The translations under genes and the position numbers were made by a program. Shown one piece after another: positions 40,828-50,531 of a stretch of DNA of 64,000 bases (position 1 is the stretch's first letter; the number at the start of each line of letters is the position of its first letter). Where the stretch lies: NCBI RefSeq assembly GCF_001703635.1, contig NZ_LQZT01000004.1, positions 1 through 64,000 on the forward strand, given 5' to 3'. Source of the stretch: Parahoeflea olei. Lineage in GTDB: Bacteria; Pseudomonadota; Alphaproteobacteria; Rhizobiales; Rhizobiaceae. The notes under the pieces were generated by a model that searched no databases, was not told where the DNA came from, and worked only from the letters and a program-made list of their open reading frames with translations.

Positions 40828-42928
40828 CTATTCCGCCGCCACCGGCCTGGCCGTCCGGGCCAGGGCCGAGCATTCGGCCATCACCGCCGAAGCGCGTGCG
40901 ATCGGGTTGGTCAAATAGAAGTCTTTGACAGTTGAAGCAAACGGCGATTTGGCCATTTTGCCCGCTTTTTTGGCGATATCCGCAATTGCGCCGCCGTCGG
41001 CGGTGGAAATCACATCGATCTCGGCGAAATGCGGATACTCCGCATAGAGCGCGGCGCGCAGAGCGGCCAGCGAATCAAACGGCAGCTTCTTGCCGAGCAC
41101 ATCCGACAGCGCCCGGAGCACCGCCCAGTCCTCGCGCGCCTCGCCCGGCGCGAAGGCCGCGCGGCTCGACAGCTGCACCCGGCCCTCGGTGTTGACATAG
41201 GTGCCGGATTTCTCGGTATAGGCCGCCGCCGGCAGGATCACATCGGCATGGTGCGCGCCGTTGTCGCCATGGGTGCCGATATAGACCGTGAAGCCGGCCG
41301 TCTTCTTGGTGAAATCGAGTTCGTCGGCGCCAAGCAGGAACAGCACGTCGGTGTCGGTGAGCATGGCTGCGGCGTCGAGACCGCCCTCGCCCGGCACCAG
41401 GCCTAGATCGAGGCCACCCACGCGCGCGGCCGCCGTGTGCAGCACCGCAAACCCGTTCCAGTCGCCCGTCACCGCGCCGACCGCATCGGCAAGCTTGGCG
41501 GCGCTGGCGAGCACCGCGGCGCCGTCCTTGCGGGCCAAGGCGCCCTGGCCGACGATGATCATCGGCTTCTTGGCGCGCTTCAGCTTGGCTGCGAACTTGG
41601 CCGAACCGTCGATCAACTCCTGCAGCGTCTCGGGGCCCGCGCCCAGATATTCGTGGTCGTAGCGCAGGTCGGCCTGTTCGCCGATCAGGCCGATCGGCAA
41701 CTCGTCCATGCGCCAGCGCTTGCGGATCCGCGCGTTCAGGATCGCGGCCTCGCGGCGCGGATTGGACCCGATGATCAGGATCGCGTCGGCGTCCTCGATC
41801 CCCTCGATGGTCGGATTGAACAGGTAGCTCGCCCGTCCGAGCGCCGGATCGAGGGCGGCACCGTCCTGGCGGCAATCGATATTGGCCGAACCGAGCGCGC
41901 CGATCAGCTTCTTGAGCGCGTACATTTCCTCGACGGTGGCGAGGTCGCCGGCGATCGCGCCGATGCGCTCGGGCTTGGCGGCGGAGACGGCAGCGGCGAT
42001 CGCGGCAAAGGCATCGCTCCAGGACGCGGCTTCCAGGCGGCCGTTGCGGCGCACATAGGGCCGGTCAAGACGCTGCGTGCGCAGGCCGTCCCAGATGAAG
42101 CGGGTCTGGGTGCTGGAAGCGGGTTTTGTCGGAAATCCATTCTTCGTTGACCGCCTCGTTGACGCGCGGCATCACCCGCATCACTTCCCGACCACGGGTG
42201 TCGACCCGGATCGCCGAGCCGACGGCGTCCATCACGTCGATCGATTCGGTCTTGCCGAGCTCCCAGGGCCGCGCCTGGAAGGCATAGGGCCGCGAGGTGA
42301 GCGCGCCGACCGGGCAGAGATCGATGACATTGCCCTGAAGCTCCGAGCTCATGGCCTGCTCGAGATAGGTGGTGATCTCGGCATCCTCGCCCCGACCGAT
42401 CAGGCCGAGTTCGGAAATGCCAGCGACTTCCGTGGTGAAGCGAACGCAGCGCGTGCAGTGAATGCAGCGGTTCATGATCGTCTTGACCAGCGGGCCGATA
42501 TATTTGTCTTCGACGGCGCGCTTGTTTTCCTGGTAGCGCGAGCTGTCCATGCCGAAGGCCATGGCCTGGTCCTGCAGGTCGCATTCGCCGCCCTGGTCAC
42601 AGATCGGGCAATCGAGCGGATGGTTGATGAGCAGGAACTCCATCACCCCTTCGCGCGCCTTCTTGACCATCGGCGTGTTGGTGAACACTTCCGGCGGCTC
42701 GCCATTCGGGCCCGGACGCATGTCGCGCACGCCCATGGCGCAGGAGGCCGCAGGCTTGGGCGGCCCGCCCTTCACCTCGACCAGGCACATCCGGCAGTTG
42801 CCGGCAATCGACAGCCGCTCGTGAAAACAGAACCGCGGCACTTCCGCGCCGGCCTCCTCGCACGCCTGCAACAGCGTGTAGTGATCCGGCACCTCGATCT
42901 CGTTTCCATCAACCTTGATCTTGGCCAT
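40828..42928 (-). pseudogene. nuoG: NADH-quinone oxidoreductase subunit G, frameshifted by a 19-bp duplication
   Basis: The N-terminal part (start at 42928, MAKIKVDG) has the [2Fe-2S] ligands in [18 protein letters not shown] and the [4Fe-4S] motifs [13 protein letters not shown] and [10 protein letters not shown]. It reads normally to [11 protein letters not shown], then leaves frame and stops at 42065. The rest of the protein, about 400 residues of molybdopterin-type fold, resumes in another frame from about 42054 to 40828. Between them, a 9-bp sequence (GAAGCGGGT on the plus strand) occurs twice, at 42097-42105 and 42116-42124, enclosing 10 extra bases. Removing 19 bases restores [20 protein letters not shown] and a normal protein of about 693 residues. 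It is either a real mutation or an assembly artefact. Confidence 0.85.
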
Positions 42929-43034
42929 GCAAGCAGTCCTACCTTTGCGAACGGTCATGACGACCGCGTGGCGTCCCTTTCGGGGACCTGAGTGTGGTTT
43001 GCCGGGCGGCGGTCGCGCCGCCCGGCGTTATGGT

Positions 43035-43856
43035 TTAACCGGCCGTGGCCGCGCCCTTGGCGAGCGCGTCGGCCTGCGCGATCCAGTCGTCCCGCTCGAC
43101 CCGGCCGCTGAATTGCAGGTAATCGTCGACCCAGGCCACTTCTTCGGGCGTCCAGGCGGCGATCTGTGCATAGGTCCAGACCCCGAGGCCGTTCAGCACC
43201 TGTTCGAGCTTGGGGCCAATGCCCGAGATCGCCTTGAGATCGTCGGGCGTCGCAGGCTTGTCGATTTCGGCCGGACGGACGAAATCTTCCGGCGCGAGCG
43301 CGGGCGCAATCCCTTCTTTCACGGGTGCCGGCGCGGTTTCGCTGGCGCCGGCGGCGGCAACCTCTGCGTCCGCCTTCAGCTTCTCGACCGCGGCAGCGCT
43401 CTTGGCCGGCTTTTCGACGGGCTTCGCCTTAGTAGCGACCGGCTTGGCCTTCGCCTTTGCCGGCGCTGGCTGATCAACAGCCTTGAGCGTGACGACATCG
43501 GCCGATTTGGCCGTGGCCGCTACCGCAACTTCGGGCTCGTCCGCCGCATCTTCGGGCGCGAGGTCCTCGGCCAAAGTCGGCATGATCCAGCTCAGATCCG
43601 GCCGCCGGCCCATCAAGGCTGCCTGCGAGGCCATCGCGCCCTGCATGGTTCCCATCGCCAGGCCGGTCATCTGCCCGGCAATGCCGAAGCCCACCGCCGT
43701 GGCCGCGGCCGCCGCGCCGAGAGGATAGACCATCAGCGGCGGAATGGCGAAATCTGCCCTCCGGCCCCAGTCGGTCATGGCCCTTTCAGTCATGGCGGTC
43801 ATCGATTTCATCATCTCGTTTGCAGTCAGGTCTTGGGGAAAAGAAAACATCGACAT
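43035..43856 (-). CDS. Helix-hairpin-helix protein encoded within the nuo operon
   Basis: This 273-residue protein has an N-terminal amphipathic region with a hydrophobic stretch (LGAAAAATAVGFGIAGQMTG) and a long Ala/Lys/Pro-rich linker. The C-terminal domain of about 75 residues (DDLKAISGIGPKLEQVLNGL) has a helix-hairpin-helix of the kind found in DNA-binding proteins. Nearly the same domain ends NuoE in this operon. Annotation as a 5' nuclease is common for such proteins but not supported by catalytic residues. It lies between nuoF and nuoG, so a complex I accessory role is more plausible. Confidence 0.75.
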   Translation of the reverse strand: MSMFSFPQDLTANEMMKSMTAMTERAMTDWGRRADFAIPPLMVYPLGAAAAATAVGFGIAGQMTGLAMGTMQGAMASQAALMGRRPDLSWIMPTLAEDLAPEDAADEPEVAVAATAKSADVVTLKAVDQPAPAKAKAKPVATKAKPVEKPAKSAAAVEKLKADAEVAAAGASETAPAPVKEGIAPALAPEDFVRPAEIDKPATPDDLKAISGIGPKLEQVLNGLGVWTYAQIAAWTPEEVAWVDDYLQFSGRVERDDWIAQADALAKGAATAG

Positions 43857-43933
43857 CAGTCTCTCCTTCGTCGTCTGTTGGCTCTCGTCCCTCGTGACGT
43901 TTCCTTTCGTCCGGGCCCGGCGTTGCGGGCCTC

Positions 43934-45241
43934 TTATTCCGCCGCTTCCAGCCGTTCGTTTCGGCTTTGTACGGCATTGCGTGTGTACTGCTCGATGCGC
44001 GCTTCCATCTCCGGACGGAAATGCCGGATCAGGCCCTGGATCGGCCAGGCGGCGGCATCGCCGAGCGCGCAGATGGTGTGACCCTCGATCTGCTTGGTGA
44101 CATCGAACAGCATGTCGATCTCGCGCTTCTGCGCGTTGCCTTTGACCATGCGCTCCATCACCCGCATCATCCAGCCGGTGCCTTCGCGGCACGGCGTGCA
44201 CTGGCCGCAGCTTTCGTGCTTGTAGAAGGCCGCAAGCCGCCAGATGGCTTTGACCACGTCGGTGGACTTGTCCATGACGATCACGGCGGCGGTGCCGAGA
44301 CCGGATTTCAGGTCGCGCAGGCTGTCGAAATCCATCGGCGTGTCGATGATGTCGGCGGCCGGCACCATCGGTACCGAGGAGCCACCCGGAATGACGGCGA
44401 GCAGGTTGTCCCAGCCGCCGCGGATGCCGCCGCAATGGCGGTCGACCAGTTCGCGGAACGGGATCGACATCGCCTCTTCCACCGTGCACGGCGTCTGCAC
44501 GTGGCCGGACACGCAGAACAGCTTGGTGCCGGTGTTGTTCGGGCGGCCGATGCCCGCGAACCAGGCGCCGCCACGACGCAGGATGGTCGGCGCCACCGCG
44601 ATCGATTCGACGTTGTTGACCGTCGTCGGGCAGCCGTAGAGGCCCATGTTCGCCGGGAACGGCGGCTTCAGCCGCGGCTGGCCCTTCTTGCCCTCGAGGC
44701 TTTCGAGAAGGGCCGTTTCCTCGCCGCAGATATAGGCGCCGGCGCCGTGGTGGACATAGATGTCCATGTCGTAGCCGAGCTTGGAATTCTTGCCCAGAAG
44801 TCCTGCGTCATAGCACTCGTCGATCGCCGCCTGCAGCGCCTCGCGCTCGCGCATGTATTCGCCGCGCACATAGATATAGGTCGCATGCGCGCCCATCGAG
44901 AAGCCGGCGATCACGCAGCCCTCGATCAGCGTGTGCGGATCGTGGCGCATGATGTCGCGGTCCTTGCAGGTGCCGGGCTCGGATTCGTCGGCATTGACCA
45001 CGAGATAATGCGGCCGGCCATCGCTTTCCTTGGGCATGAACGACCATTTCAGCCCGGTCGGGAACCCTGCCCCGCCACGGCCGCGAAGGCCCGAGGCCTT
45101 CATCTCGTTGATGATCCAGTCGCGGCCCTTTTCCAGGATCTGCTTGGTCCCGTCCCAATGGCCGCGCGCCATCGCACCCTTGAGCGACTTGTCGTAGGTG
45201 CCGTAGATATTGGTGAAAATCCGGTCTTTGTCAGCTAGCAT
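43934..45241 (-). CDS. nuoF: NADH-quinone oxidoreductase subunit F
   Basis: This 435-residue flavoprotein subunit oxidises NADH through FMN and the N3 [4Fe-4S] cluster. The NADH/FMN site is seen in [15 protein letters not shown] and [19 protein letters not shown], and the cluster ligands in [15 protein letters not shown]. It starts nine bases after nuoE. The ATG at 45241 is preferred over the adjacent one for spacing from AGGT. Confidence 0.97.
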   Translation of the reverse strand: MLADKDRIFTNIYGTYDKSLKGAMARGHWDGTKQILEKGRDWIINEMKASGLRGRGGAGFPTGLKWSFMPKESDGRPHYLVVNADESEPGTCKDRDIMRHDPHTLIEGCVIAGFSMGAHATYIYVRGEYMREREALQAAIDECYDAGLLGKNSKLGYDMDIYVHHGAGAYICGEETALLESLEGKKGQPRLKPPFPANMGLYGCPTTVNNVESIAVAPTILRRGGAWFAGIGRPNNTGTKLFCVSGHVQTPCTVEEAMSIPFRELVDRHCGGIRGGWDNLLAVIPGGSSVPMVPAADIIDTPMDFDSLRDLKSGLGTAAVIVMDKSTDVVKAIWRLAAFYKHESCGQCTPCREGTGWMMRVMERMVKGNAQKREIDMLFDVTKQIEGHTICALGDAAAWPIQGLIRHFRPEMEARIEQYTRNAVQSRNERLEAAE

Positions 45242-45250
45242 CATTCACCT

Positions 45251-46405
45251 CTATCGCGGCTTCTTACCGAAGACCTTGATGTACTCGGCCTCGCCGCCCT
45301 TGGCCAGCGCCTTGGCCTGCTTGACCCAGTCTTCGCGGTCGATCCGGCCCTTGAACTTCAGATACCCGTCCACCCAGTCGCGCTCGGCCTTCTTCCAAGA
45401 GGCGACCTGCTGATAGGTGTAGATCCCGAGCGAATGCAGGATGCCCTCGATCTTCGGGCCGACGCCCGAAATCAACTTGAGGTCATCCGGATTTTCGGGC
45501 TTGTCGATGCCGGCCGGCCGGTTCTTGTCGTCGAGCGACGGCACATCCGCGGCCTTGGCCGCTGCCGGCTCGGCGTCGCTGGCCGTGTCCGACGCCTTGC
45601 GCGCAGCACTCATCTTCGGCGCGTCCGTGGCGGTCTCGGCGGTCTTGGCGTCGGCCTTCACATTGGCCTTCGCCTTTTCCGGCGACTTGGTGTCGGTCTC
45701 GGTCGAATCCCGCTCGGGCCGCGCGGCCTTGGTCGCTTCCGGCGACTTGGCATTGCCCGAAGCCGATTTGGCCCCGCCCTTGCCGCCGGGCTTGATCTCG
45801 CTGGTGAGCGTCGTCAAGCCGCCTGCCGGCGCCGAATAGGTCCGGGCGATCTGCGGTCCCGGCGTCACGTCCTCGGGGCGGCCTGCCTCGAAGCGGTCGA
45901 TGATATAGGCGAGCCGCTCGGGCGTCAGATCCTCGTAGGAATCCTTGAAGATCATCACCATCGGCGCGTTCACGCAGGCGCCCTGGCACTCGACCTCTTC
46001 CCACGACAGCGTTCCGCTCTCGTTCAAATGGAAGGGTTCGGGATGGATCTTGGTGCGGCACACCTCCATTAGCGCTTCCGAGCCGCGCAGCATGCACGGC
46101 GTGGTGCCGCAGACCTGCACATGGGCGCGCTTGCCCACGGGCTTGAGCTGGAACTGGGTGTAGAACGTCGCCACTTCGAGCGCGCGGATATAGGGCATGC
46201 CGAGCATGTCGGCGATCGATTCGATCGCGCGCTTGGTCACCCAGCCATCCTGCTCCTGCGCCAGCATCAAGAGCGGGATCACGGCCGACTGTTCGCGGCC
46301 CTTGGGATATTTCTTGATCCAGACCTTCGCCTGGGCGGCGAATTCGCGGTTGAAGGCGAATTCCGCTGGCTGGACACTGTCTTCGGCAAGTCGACGAACG
46401 GACAT
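45251..46405 (-). CDS. nuoE: NADH-quinone oxidoreductase subunit E with C-terminal extension
   Basis: Residues 1-175 are a normal NuoE with the thioredoxin-like [2Fe-2S] (N1a) site, ligands in VCGTTPCMLRG and ECQGACVNAP. The total of 384 residues is twice the usual length. A charged, Ala/Lys/Asp-rich linker follows, then a helix-hairpin-helix-type domain (DDLKLISGVGPKIEGILHSL, to the end). The extension is known in Hyphomicrobiales and is paralogous to the end of the extra protein between nuoF and nuoG. Confidence 0.95.
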   Translation of the reverse strand: MSVRRLAEDSVQPAEFAFNREFAAQAKVWIKKYPKGREQSAVIPLLMLAQEQDGWVTKRAIESIADMLGMPYIRALEVATFYTQFQLKPVGKRAHVQVCGTTPCMLRGSEALMEVCRTKIHPEPFHLNESGTLSWEEVECQGACVNAPMVMIFKDSYEDLTPERLAYIIDRFEAGRPEDVTPGPQIARTYSAPAGGLTTLTSEIKPGGKGGAKSASGNAKSPEATKAARPERDSTETDTKSPEKAKANVKADAKTAETATDAPKMSAARKASDTASDAEPAAAKAADVPSLDDKNRPAGIDKPENPDDLKLISGVGPKIEGILHSLGIYTYQQVASWKKAERDWVDGYLKFKGRIDREDWVKQAKALAKGGEAEYIKVFGKKPR

Positions 46406-46431
46406 GGTAAGCTCTTTGTCTTTCTTCCGGC

Positions 46432-46512
46432 CTAAATGATCTCGCCGCAGGGCGACAGGGTCATGGTCTTGGCGCTACGGCGCAGGGCAAGGGTGTGAAG
46501 TTTCCGCCGCAT
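46432..46512 (-). CDS. Possible 26-residue peptide coupled to nuoD
   Basis: An ATG at 46512 overlaps the nuoD stop codon by one base (TGATG), the same coupling seen at nuoL-nuoM. The frame reads [20 protein letters not shown] and then PCGEII before TAG. It is a basic peptide with one Cys, ending 26 bases before the nuoE start. No family is recognised, and it may simply be a re-initiation bridge. Confidence 0.4.
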   Translation of the reverse strand: MRRKLHTLALRRSAKTMTLSPCGEII

Positions 46513-47702
46513 CACCGGTCCACCTCCCCGAACACGATGTCGAGCGAACCGAGAGCCGCGGAAATGTCGGCCAGTTGGTGGCCGCGGCAGATGAAGTCCA
46601 TCGCCTGAAGATGCGCGTATCCGGGTGCGCGGATCTTGCAGCGGTAGGGCTTGTTGGAGCCATCCGAGACCACATAGACGCCGAATTCGCCCTTCGGCGC
46701 CTCGACCGCGGCATAGACGGCGCCTTCGGGCACCCGGTAGCCTTCGGTGTAAAGCTTGAAGTGGTGGATCAGCGCTTCCATCGAGCGCTTCATCTCGCCC
46801 CGCTTGGGCGGCACGATCTTGCCGTCGGTGGAGGACACCGGACCGGTCTTTTCCTTGCCGAGCAGCAGGTTGACGCACTGCTTCATGATCTTCACCGATT
46901 CGCGCATTTCCTGCATGCGGATCAGGTAGCGGTCGTAGCAGTCGCCGTTCTTGCCGATCGGAATGTCGAAATCGAGCTCCGAATAGCACTCATAGGGCTG
47001 CGCCCGGCGCAGGTCCCAGGCAGCGCCCGAGCCACGCACCATCACGCCGGAGAAGCCCCAGGCCCAGGCATCGTCGAGCTTGACCAGCGCGATGTCGACA
47101 TTGCGCTGCTTGAAGATGCGGTTGTCGGTCAGAAGTCCTTCGATGTCGTCGCAGGTCTTGAGGAACGGATCGCACCACTTGCCGATGTCCTCGACCAGTT
47201 CGGCCGGCAGGTCCTGGTGCACGCCGCCGGGCCGGAAATAGGCCGAGTGCATGCGCGCGCCCGAGGCCCGCTCGTAAAACACCATCAGTTTTTCGCGTTC
47301 CTCGAAGCCCCACAGCGGCGGGGTCAGCGCGCCGACGTCGAGCGCCTGGGTGGTGACGTTCAGAAGATGCGACAGGATGCGGCCGATTTCCGAATAGAGC
47401 ACCCGGATCAGCTGGCCGCGCTTGGGCACCTCGACGCCCGCGAGCTTTTCCACCGCCAGCGCGAAGGCGTGCTCCTGGTTCATCGGCGCGACATAGTCGA
47501 GCCGGTCGAAATAGGGCACGGCCTGCAGATAGGTCTTGGCCTCGATCAGCTTTTCGGTGCCCCGGTGCAGAAGCCCGATATGCGGATCGACCCGTTCGAC
47601 GATCTCGCCGTCAAGCTCGAGCACGAGGCGCAGCACGCCGTGCGCGGCCGGGTGCTGGGGGCCGAAATTGATGTTGAAGTTGCGGACGTTGTGTTCGTTC
47701 AT
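46512..47702 (-). CDS. nuoD: NADH-quinone oxidoreductase subunit D
   Basis: This 396-residue hydrogenase-like subunit forms the quinone site with NuoB. It begins [20 protein letters not shown] and contains [19 protein letters not shown], with the His and Tyr/Asp region of the quinone pocket. It starts 11 bases after nuoC. Confidence 0.97.
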   Translation of the reverse strand: MNEHNVRNFNINFGPQHPAAHGVLRLVLELDGEIVERVDPHIGLLHRGTEKLIEAKTYLQAVPYFDRLDYVAPMNQEHAFALAVEKLAGVEVPKRGQLIRVLYSEIGRILSHLLNVTTQALDVGALTPPLWGFEEREKLMVFYERASGARMHSAYFRPGGVHQDLPAELVEDIGKWCDPFLKTCDDIEGLLTDNRIFKQRNVDIALVKLDDAWAWGFSGVMVRGSGAAWDLRRAQPYECYSELDFDIPIGKNGDCYDRYLIRMQEMRESVKIMKQCVNLLLGKEKTGPVSSTDGKIVPPKRGEMKRSMEALIHHFKLYTEGYRVPEGAVYAAVEAPKGEFGVYVVSDGSNKPYRCKIRAPGYAHLQAMDFICRGHQLADISAALGSLDIVFGEVDR

Positions 47703-47713
47703 GGTTCCCGTCC

Positions 47714-48316
47714 TCACCCCTTGGCTTTTTCATCGCCCGGCAGCACGTAGTCGGTGCCTTCCCAGGGGGAGAGAAAATCGAAATTGCGGAATTCCTGCCG
47801 GAGTTCCACCGGCTCGTAGACCACCCGTTTGACCTCGTCGTCGTAGCGCACTTCGACAAAGCCGGTGAGCGGGAAATCCTTGCGAAGCGGATGCCCCTCG
47901 AAACCGTAGTCGGTGAGGATGCGGCGCAGGTCCGGATGGCCGGTGAACAGGATGCCGTAGAGGTCGTAGGCCTCGCGCTCGAACCAGTCGGCGCCCGGAT
48001 AGACCGCGGTCAGCGACGGCACCGGCGCATCTTCCGCCGTCATCACCTTGACCCGGATCCTGAGGTTCTGGCGCGGCGACAGCAGGTGATAGACCACGTC
48101 GAATCGCTCCGGCCGGCCCGGCCAGTCGACGCCGCAGATGTCGATGAAGCTCACGAACTGGCACTGCGCATCGTCGCGCAGGAAGGTCATCAGCTCGATC
48201 AGCTTCGCCGGCTGCGTCAGAAGCGTGAGTTCGCCGAAGGCGATCTCGGCGCGGTCGATCAGGCGTCCCTTGGCTTCGCCGAGATAGTCCGAAAGGTCCT
48301 TGAGGGCTTGGCTCAT
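47714..48316 (-). CDS. nuoC: NADH-quinone oxidoreductase subunit C
   Basis: This 200-residue 30-kDa subunit of the peripheral arm has [20 protein letters not shown] and the signature [40 protein letters not shown] in the middle of the protein. The start at 48316 follows nuoB by 11 bases. Confidence 0.97.
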   Translation of the reverse strand: MSQALKDLSDYLGEAKGRLIDRAEIAFGELTLLTQPAKLIELMTFLRDDAQCQFVSFIDICGVDWPGRPERFDVVYHLLSPRQNLRIRVKVMTAEDAPVPSLTAVYPGADWFEREAYDLYGILFTGHPDLRRILTDYGFEGHPLRKDFPLTGFVEVRYDDEVKRVVYEPVELRQEFRNFDFLSPWEGTDYVLPGDEKAKG

Positions 48317-48327
48317 GATCTCAACTC

Positions 48328-48903
48328 CTAGCGCTCGATGGTGCCGGTGCGGCGCAGCTTCTTCTGCAACAGCAGCACGCCGTACAACAGGGCCTCGGCC
48401 GTCGGCGGGCATCCGGGGACATAGATGTCGACCGGCACCACGCGGTCGCAGCCGCGCACCACGGAGTAGGAATAATGGTAATAGCCGCCGCCATTGGCGC
48501 AGGAGCCCATCGAGATGACGTAGCGCGGCTCGGGCATCTGGTCGTAGACCTTCCTGAGCGCCGGCGCCATCTTGTTGGTGAGCGTGCCCGCGACGATCAT
48601 GACGTCGGACTGACGCGGTGAGGCGCGCGGCGCAAACCCGAAGCGCTCCGCGTCATAGCGCGGCATCGACATCTGCATCATTTCGACGGCGCAGCAGGCG
48701 AGACCGAAGGTCATCCACATCAGCGAACCGGTGCGCGACCAGTTGATCAGCTCGTCGGTCGAGGTGACCAGGAAGCCCTTGTCGGCAAGCTCGTTGTTGA
48801 TCTCGCCGAAAAACGGATCGTCGCTGCCCACCGGCCGACCGGTATTGGGATCGATGATTCCCTTTGGCTGAGGTGCCACCACCGGTGTGTTGCTCACTCC
48901 CAT
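48328..48903 (-). CDS. nuoB: NADH-quinone oxidoreductase subunit B
   Basis: This 191-residue subunit carries cluster N2. The ligands are in [11 protein letters not shown], the later [10 protein letters not shown] and [14 protein letters not shown]. The ATG at 48903 overlaps the nuoA end by 10 bases. Confidence 0.97.
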   Translation of the reverse strand: MGVSNTPVVAPQPKGIIDPNTGRPVGSDDPFFGEINNELADKGFLVTSTDELINWSRTGSLMWMTFGLACCAVEMMQMSMPRYDAERFGFAPRASPRQSDVMIVAGTLTNKMAPALRKVYDQMPEPRYVISMGSCANGGGYYHYSYSVVRGCDRVVPVDIYVPGCPPTAEALLYGVLLLQKKLRRTGTIER

Positions 48904-49259
48904 TCGAGAGCTCCCTTTTTCCATTCGTAGACAAAGCCGACGGTCAGCACGCCGAGAAACGCCATCATCGACCAGAAACCCATCCAGCCGATCTCGCTGA
49001 ACGCCACCGCCCAGGGAAACAGGAAGGCCACTTCGAGGTCGAAGATGATGAACAGGATCGCGACCAGATAAAAGCGGATATCGAACTTCATGCGCGCGTC
49101 GTCGAACGCATTGAAGCCGCATTCATAGGCAGAGAGTTTTTCGGGGTCGGGATTCTTGTAGGCGATGGCGAAGGGCGCGATCAGCAATGCCAGTCCGATG
49201 AGCAAAGCCAGTCCGATAAAGATCGCGATCGGTACATATGCGCCCAGAAGTTCAGTCAT
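48894..49259 (-). CDS. nuoA: NADH-quinone oxidoreductase subunit A
   Basis: This 121-residue, three-helix subunit starts the nuo operon. [20 protein letters not shown] is the conserved loop that carries the quinone-site Cys. The operon runs nuoA-B-C-D-(peptide)-E-F-(HHH protein)-G-H-I-J-K-L-M-N on the minus strand. Confidence 0.97.
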   Translation of the reverse strand: MTELLGAYVPIAIFIGLALLIGLALLIAPFAIAYKNPDPEKLSAYECGFNAFDDARMKFDIRFYLVAILFIIFDLEVAFLFPWAVAFSEIGWMGFWSMMAFLGVLTVGFVYEWKKGALEWE

Positions 49260-49833
49260 GGCGTTTGTTCCTGTACCCGCTGCAATCGAAGCCCCGGCGT
49301 GGTTCCAAAGATATGGTGCCGGTCCCTCAACCTGCGCGGCTAATCTTGTTGCAACGCGGCGTGGTTAGCGCAGCCTGCCACCCATAGCAAGAGGATGCGC
49401 AGGATTTGCCGCATTAGTACCAGCTTTCGGGCTTTCGCGCCTCCCCCGGCGGCGAAACAGCCGGCGAGCCTTTTCAAAGACTTGCCGTTCGGCCCGTCGA
49501 ATCGGCTGAAAATCGGACTGGGTTAACGAGAAATAAGGATGCCGATGCGCCGTCCGCTCCGCCCCGGCGGCCCCACTCCCCGGCCACTGAGTCCCTCGCC
49601 ACCAGGCGGGCCGCGCACCGTCCCGGGAGACCCGGCAGGCAGCCGGACCGGGTGGCGCGCCCCGACCGCCGGCCAGACGCAGAATCAGCCGCCCGCATCG
49701 CCCGCGTACGGACGCCAAAGCGATGGCACGCGCGCGCCGGCCGGGACGCGTGCATGCAGCGCGTAAGCACCGGATCGAATTTGCAATTTTTGGTGATCTT
49801 GATGCCGCCCCGAAGGGCTGGCGGTTTGAAAAA
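49260..49833. other. Intergenic region upstream of the nuo operon
   Basis: This stretch of 574 bases has no convincing gene. It must hold the nuoA promoter near its low-coordinate end, but no clear -35/-10 pair can be assigned. The middle is very GC-rich and unremarkable. Confidence 0.5.
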
Positions 49834-49910
49834 TGGCGCGAGTGACGGGGCTCGAACCCGCGACCTCCGGCGTGACAGGCCGGCACTCTAACCAACTGAG
49901 CTACACCCGC
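49834..49910 (-). tRNA. tRNA-Asp (anticodon GTC)
   Basis: A complete cloverleaf is seen on the minus strand. Acceptor GCGGGTG pairs with CACTCGC, the D arm contains AGCTCAGTTGGTTAGAG, the anticodon stem CCGGC/GCCGG encloses loop CTGTCAC, and the T arm holds GGTTCGAGCC. The 3' CCA is encoded. Confidence 0.97.
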
Positions 49911-50158
49911 GCATTTTTCAGACGGAACAGTGTGTGAGCGCCGTTCCGTGAGCGGCTGATTAAGGGGTTCGACGGTGGGTGTCAAGCGAGTTTGCGAAGG
50001 AAAAACGACAATGTGCAAACTTGTTTGAAAATGGCAGTCCGCCCGCCCCCGGCTCCGGCCTGCGCGAACCCCGCTGCAGCGCGATTTGATGGGGGGCGAA
50101 GCCGATTTTGGCTTGCGGAACGGTCCCGAACCCCCTAAATCAGGCGCCACCGATCTGG

Positions 50159-50234
50159 GGGCGATTAGCTCAGTTGGTAGAGCGCCTCGTTTACACCGAG
50201 GATGTCGGGAGTTCGAGTCTCTCATCGCCCACCA
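50159..50234 (+). tRNA. tRNA-Val (anticodon TAC)
   Basis: This is a 76-base cloverleaf. Acceptor GGGCGAT pairs with ATCGCCC, the D arm contains AGCTCAGTTGGTAGAG, the anticodon stem CCTCG/CGAGG encloses TTTACAC, and the T arm has AGTTCGAGTCT. The 3' CCA is encoded. It directly precedes the CRISPR leader region. Confidence 0.97.
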
Positions 50235-50531
50235 TTCCTGTCCCCCGAAATCTTCACATGGACTGAGTGAGTCCTTTTCGGGCTTTGGCGGTGTCGCGCC
50301 GATATCCGGCGCAGCCGATACTCCGGCTCGCACCCCGGGAATCAGGCGGAACCGGTGCGAACCGCAAGCGTGCCGCCAGATCCCGACAGGTTCGCACCCG
50401 CCTGAACGCTTTGAGATCGCATGCAATCCCGCAAAACCGGATCAGCATCCGGCCAAAAAACCTGCCAGCACGCACGGGACCGCGCCATCGCAGCGGTTCT
50501 CTCCTTCTCCACAATGGGTTAGAAGACGACA
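50235..50531 (+). promoter_or_regulatory. Presumed CRISPR leader with a large inverted repeat
   Basis: These 297 bases between tRNA-Val and the first repeat contain no gene. By array orientation this is the leader side and should hold the array promoter and integration signals. Positions 50342-50363 and 50389-50405 form a 17-bp inverted repeat (TCAGGCGG and GGTGCGAACC against GGTTCGCACC and CGCCTGA) with a small bulge. Confidence 0.5.

Noticed and set aside
42097..42124. A residual insertion sequence in nuoG
   Set aside because: The 9-bp repeats look like a target duplication, but only 10 bases lie between them, too few for any element. Only an excision footprint or slippage fits.
40828..42958. 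Two separate nuoG-like genes (40828-42054 and 42065-42958)
   Set aside because: The second has no ribosome site of its own and begins mid-domain. Removing a 19-bp duplication joins both into one normal NuoG.
43035..43856. 5' DNA nuclease
   Set aside because: Only a helix-hairpin-helix-type domain is present. No acidic nuclease active-site cluster is seen, and the gene lies within nuo.
49474..49770. A 98-residue protein gene upstream of nuoA
   Set aside because: It has no ribosome site, an Arg/Ala/Ser-rich random composition and no family resemblance.
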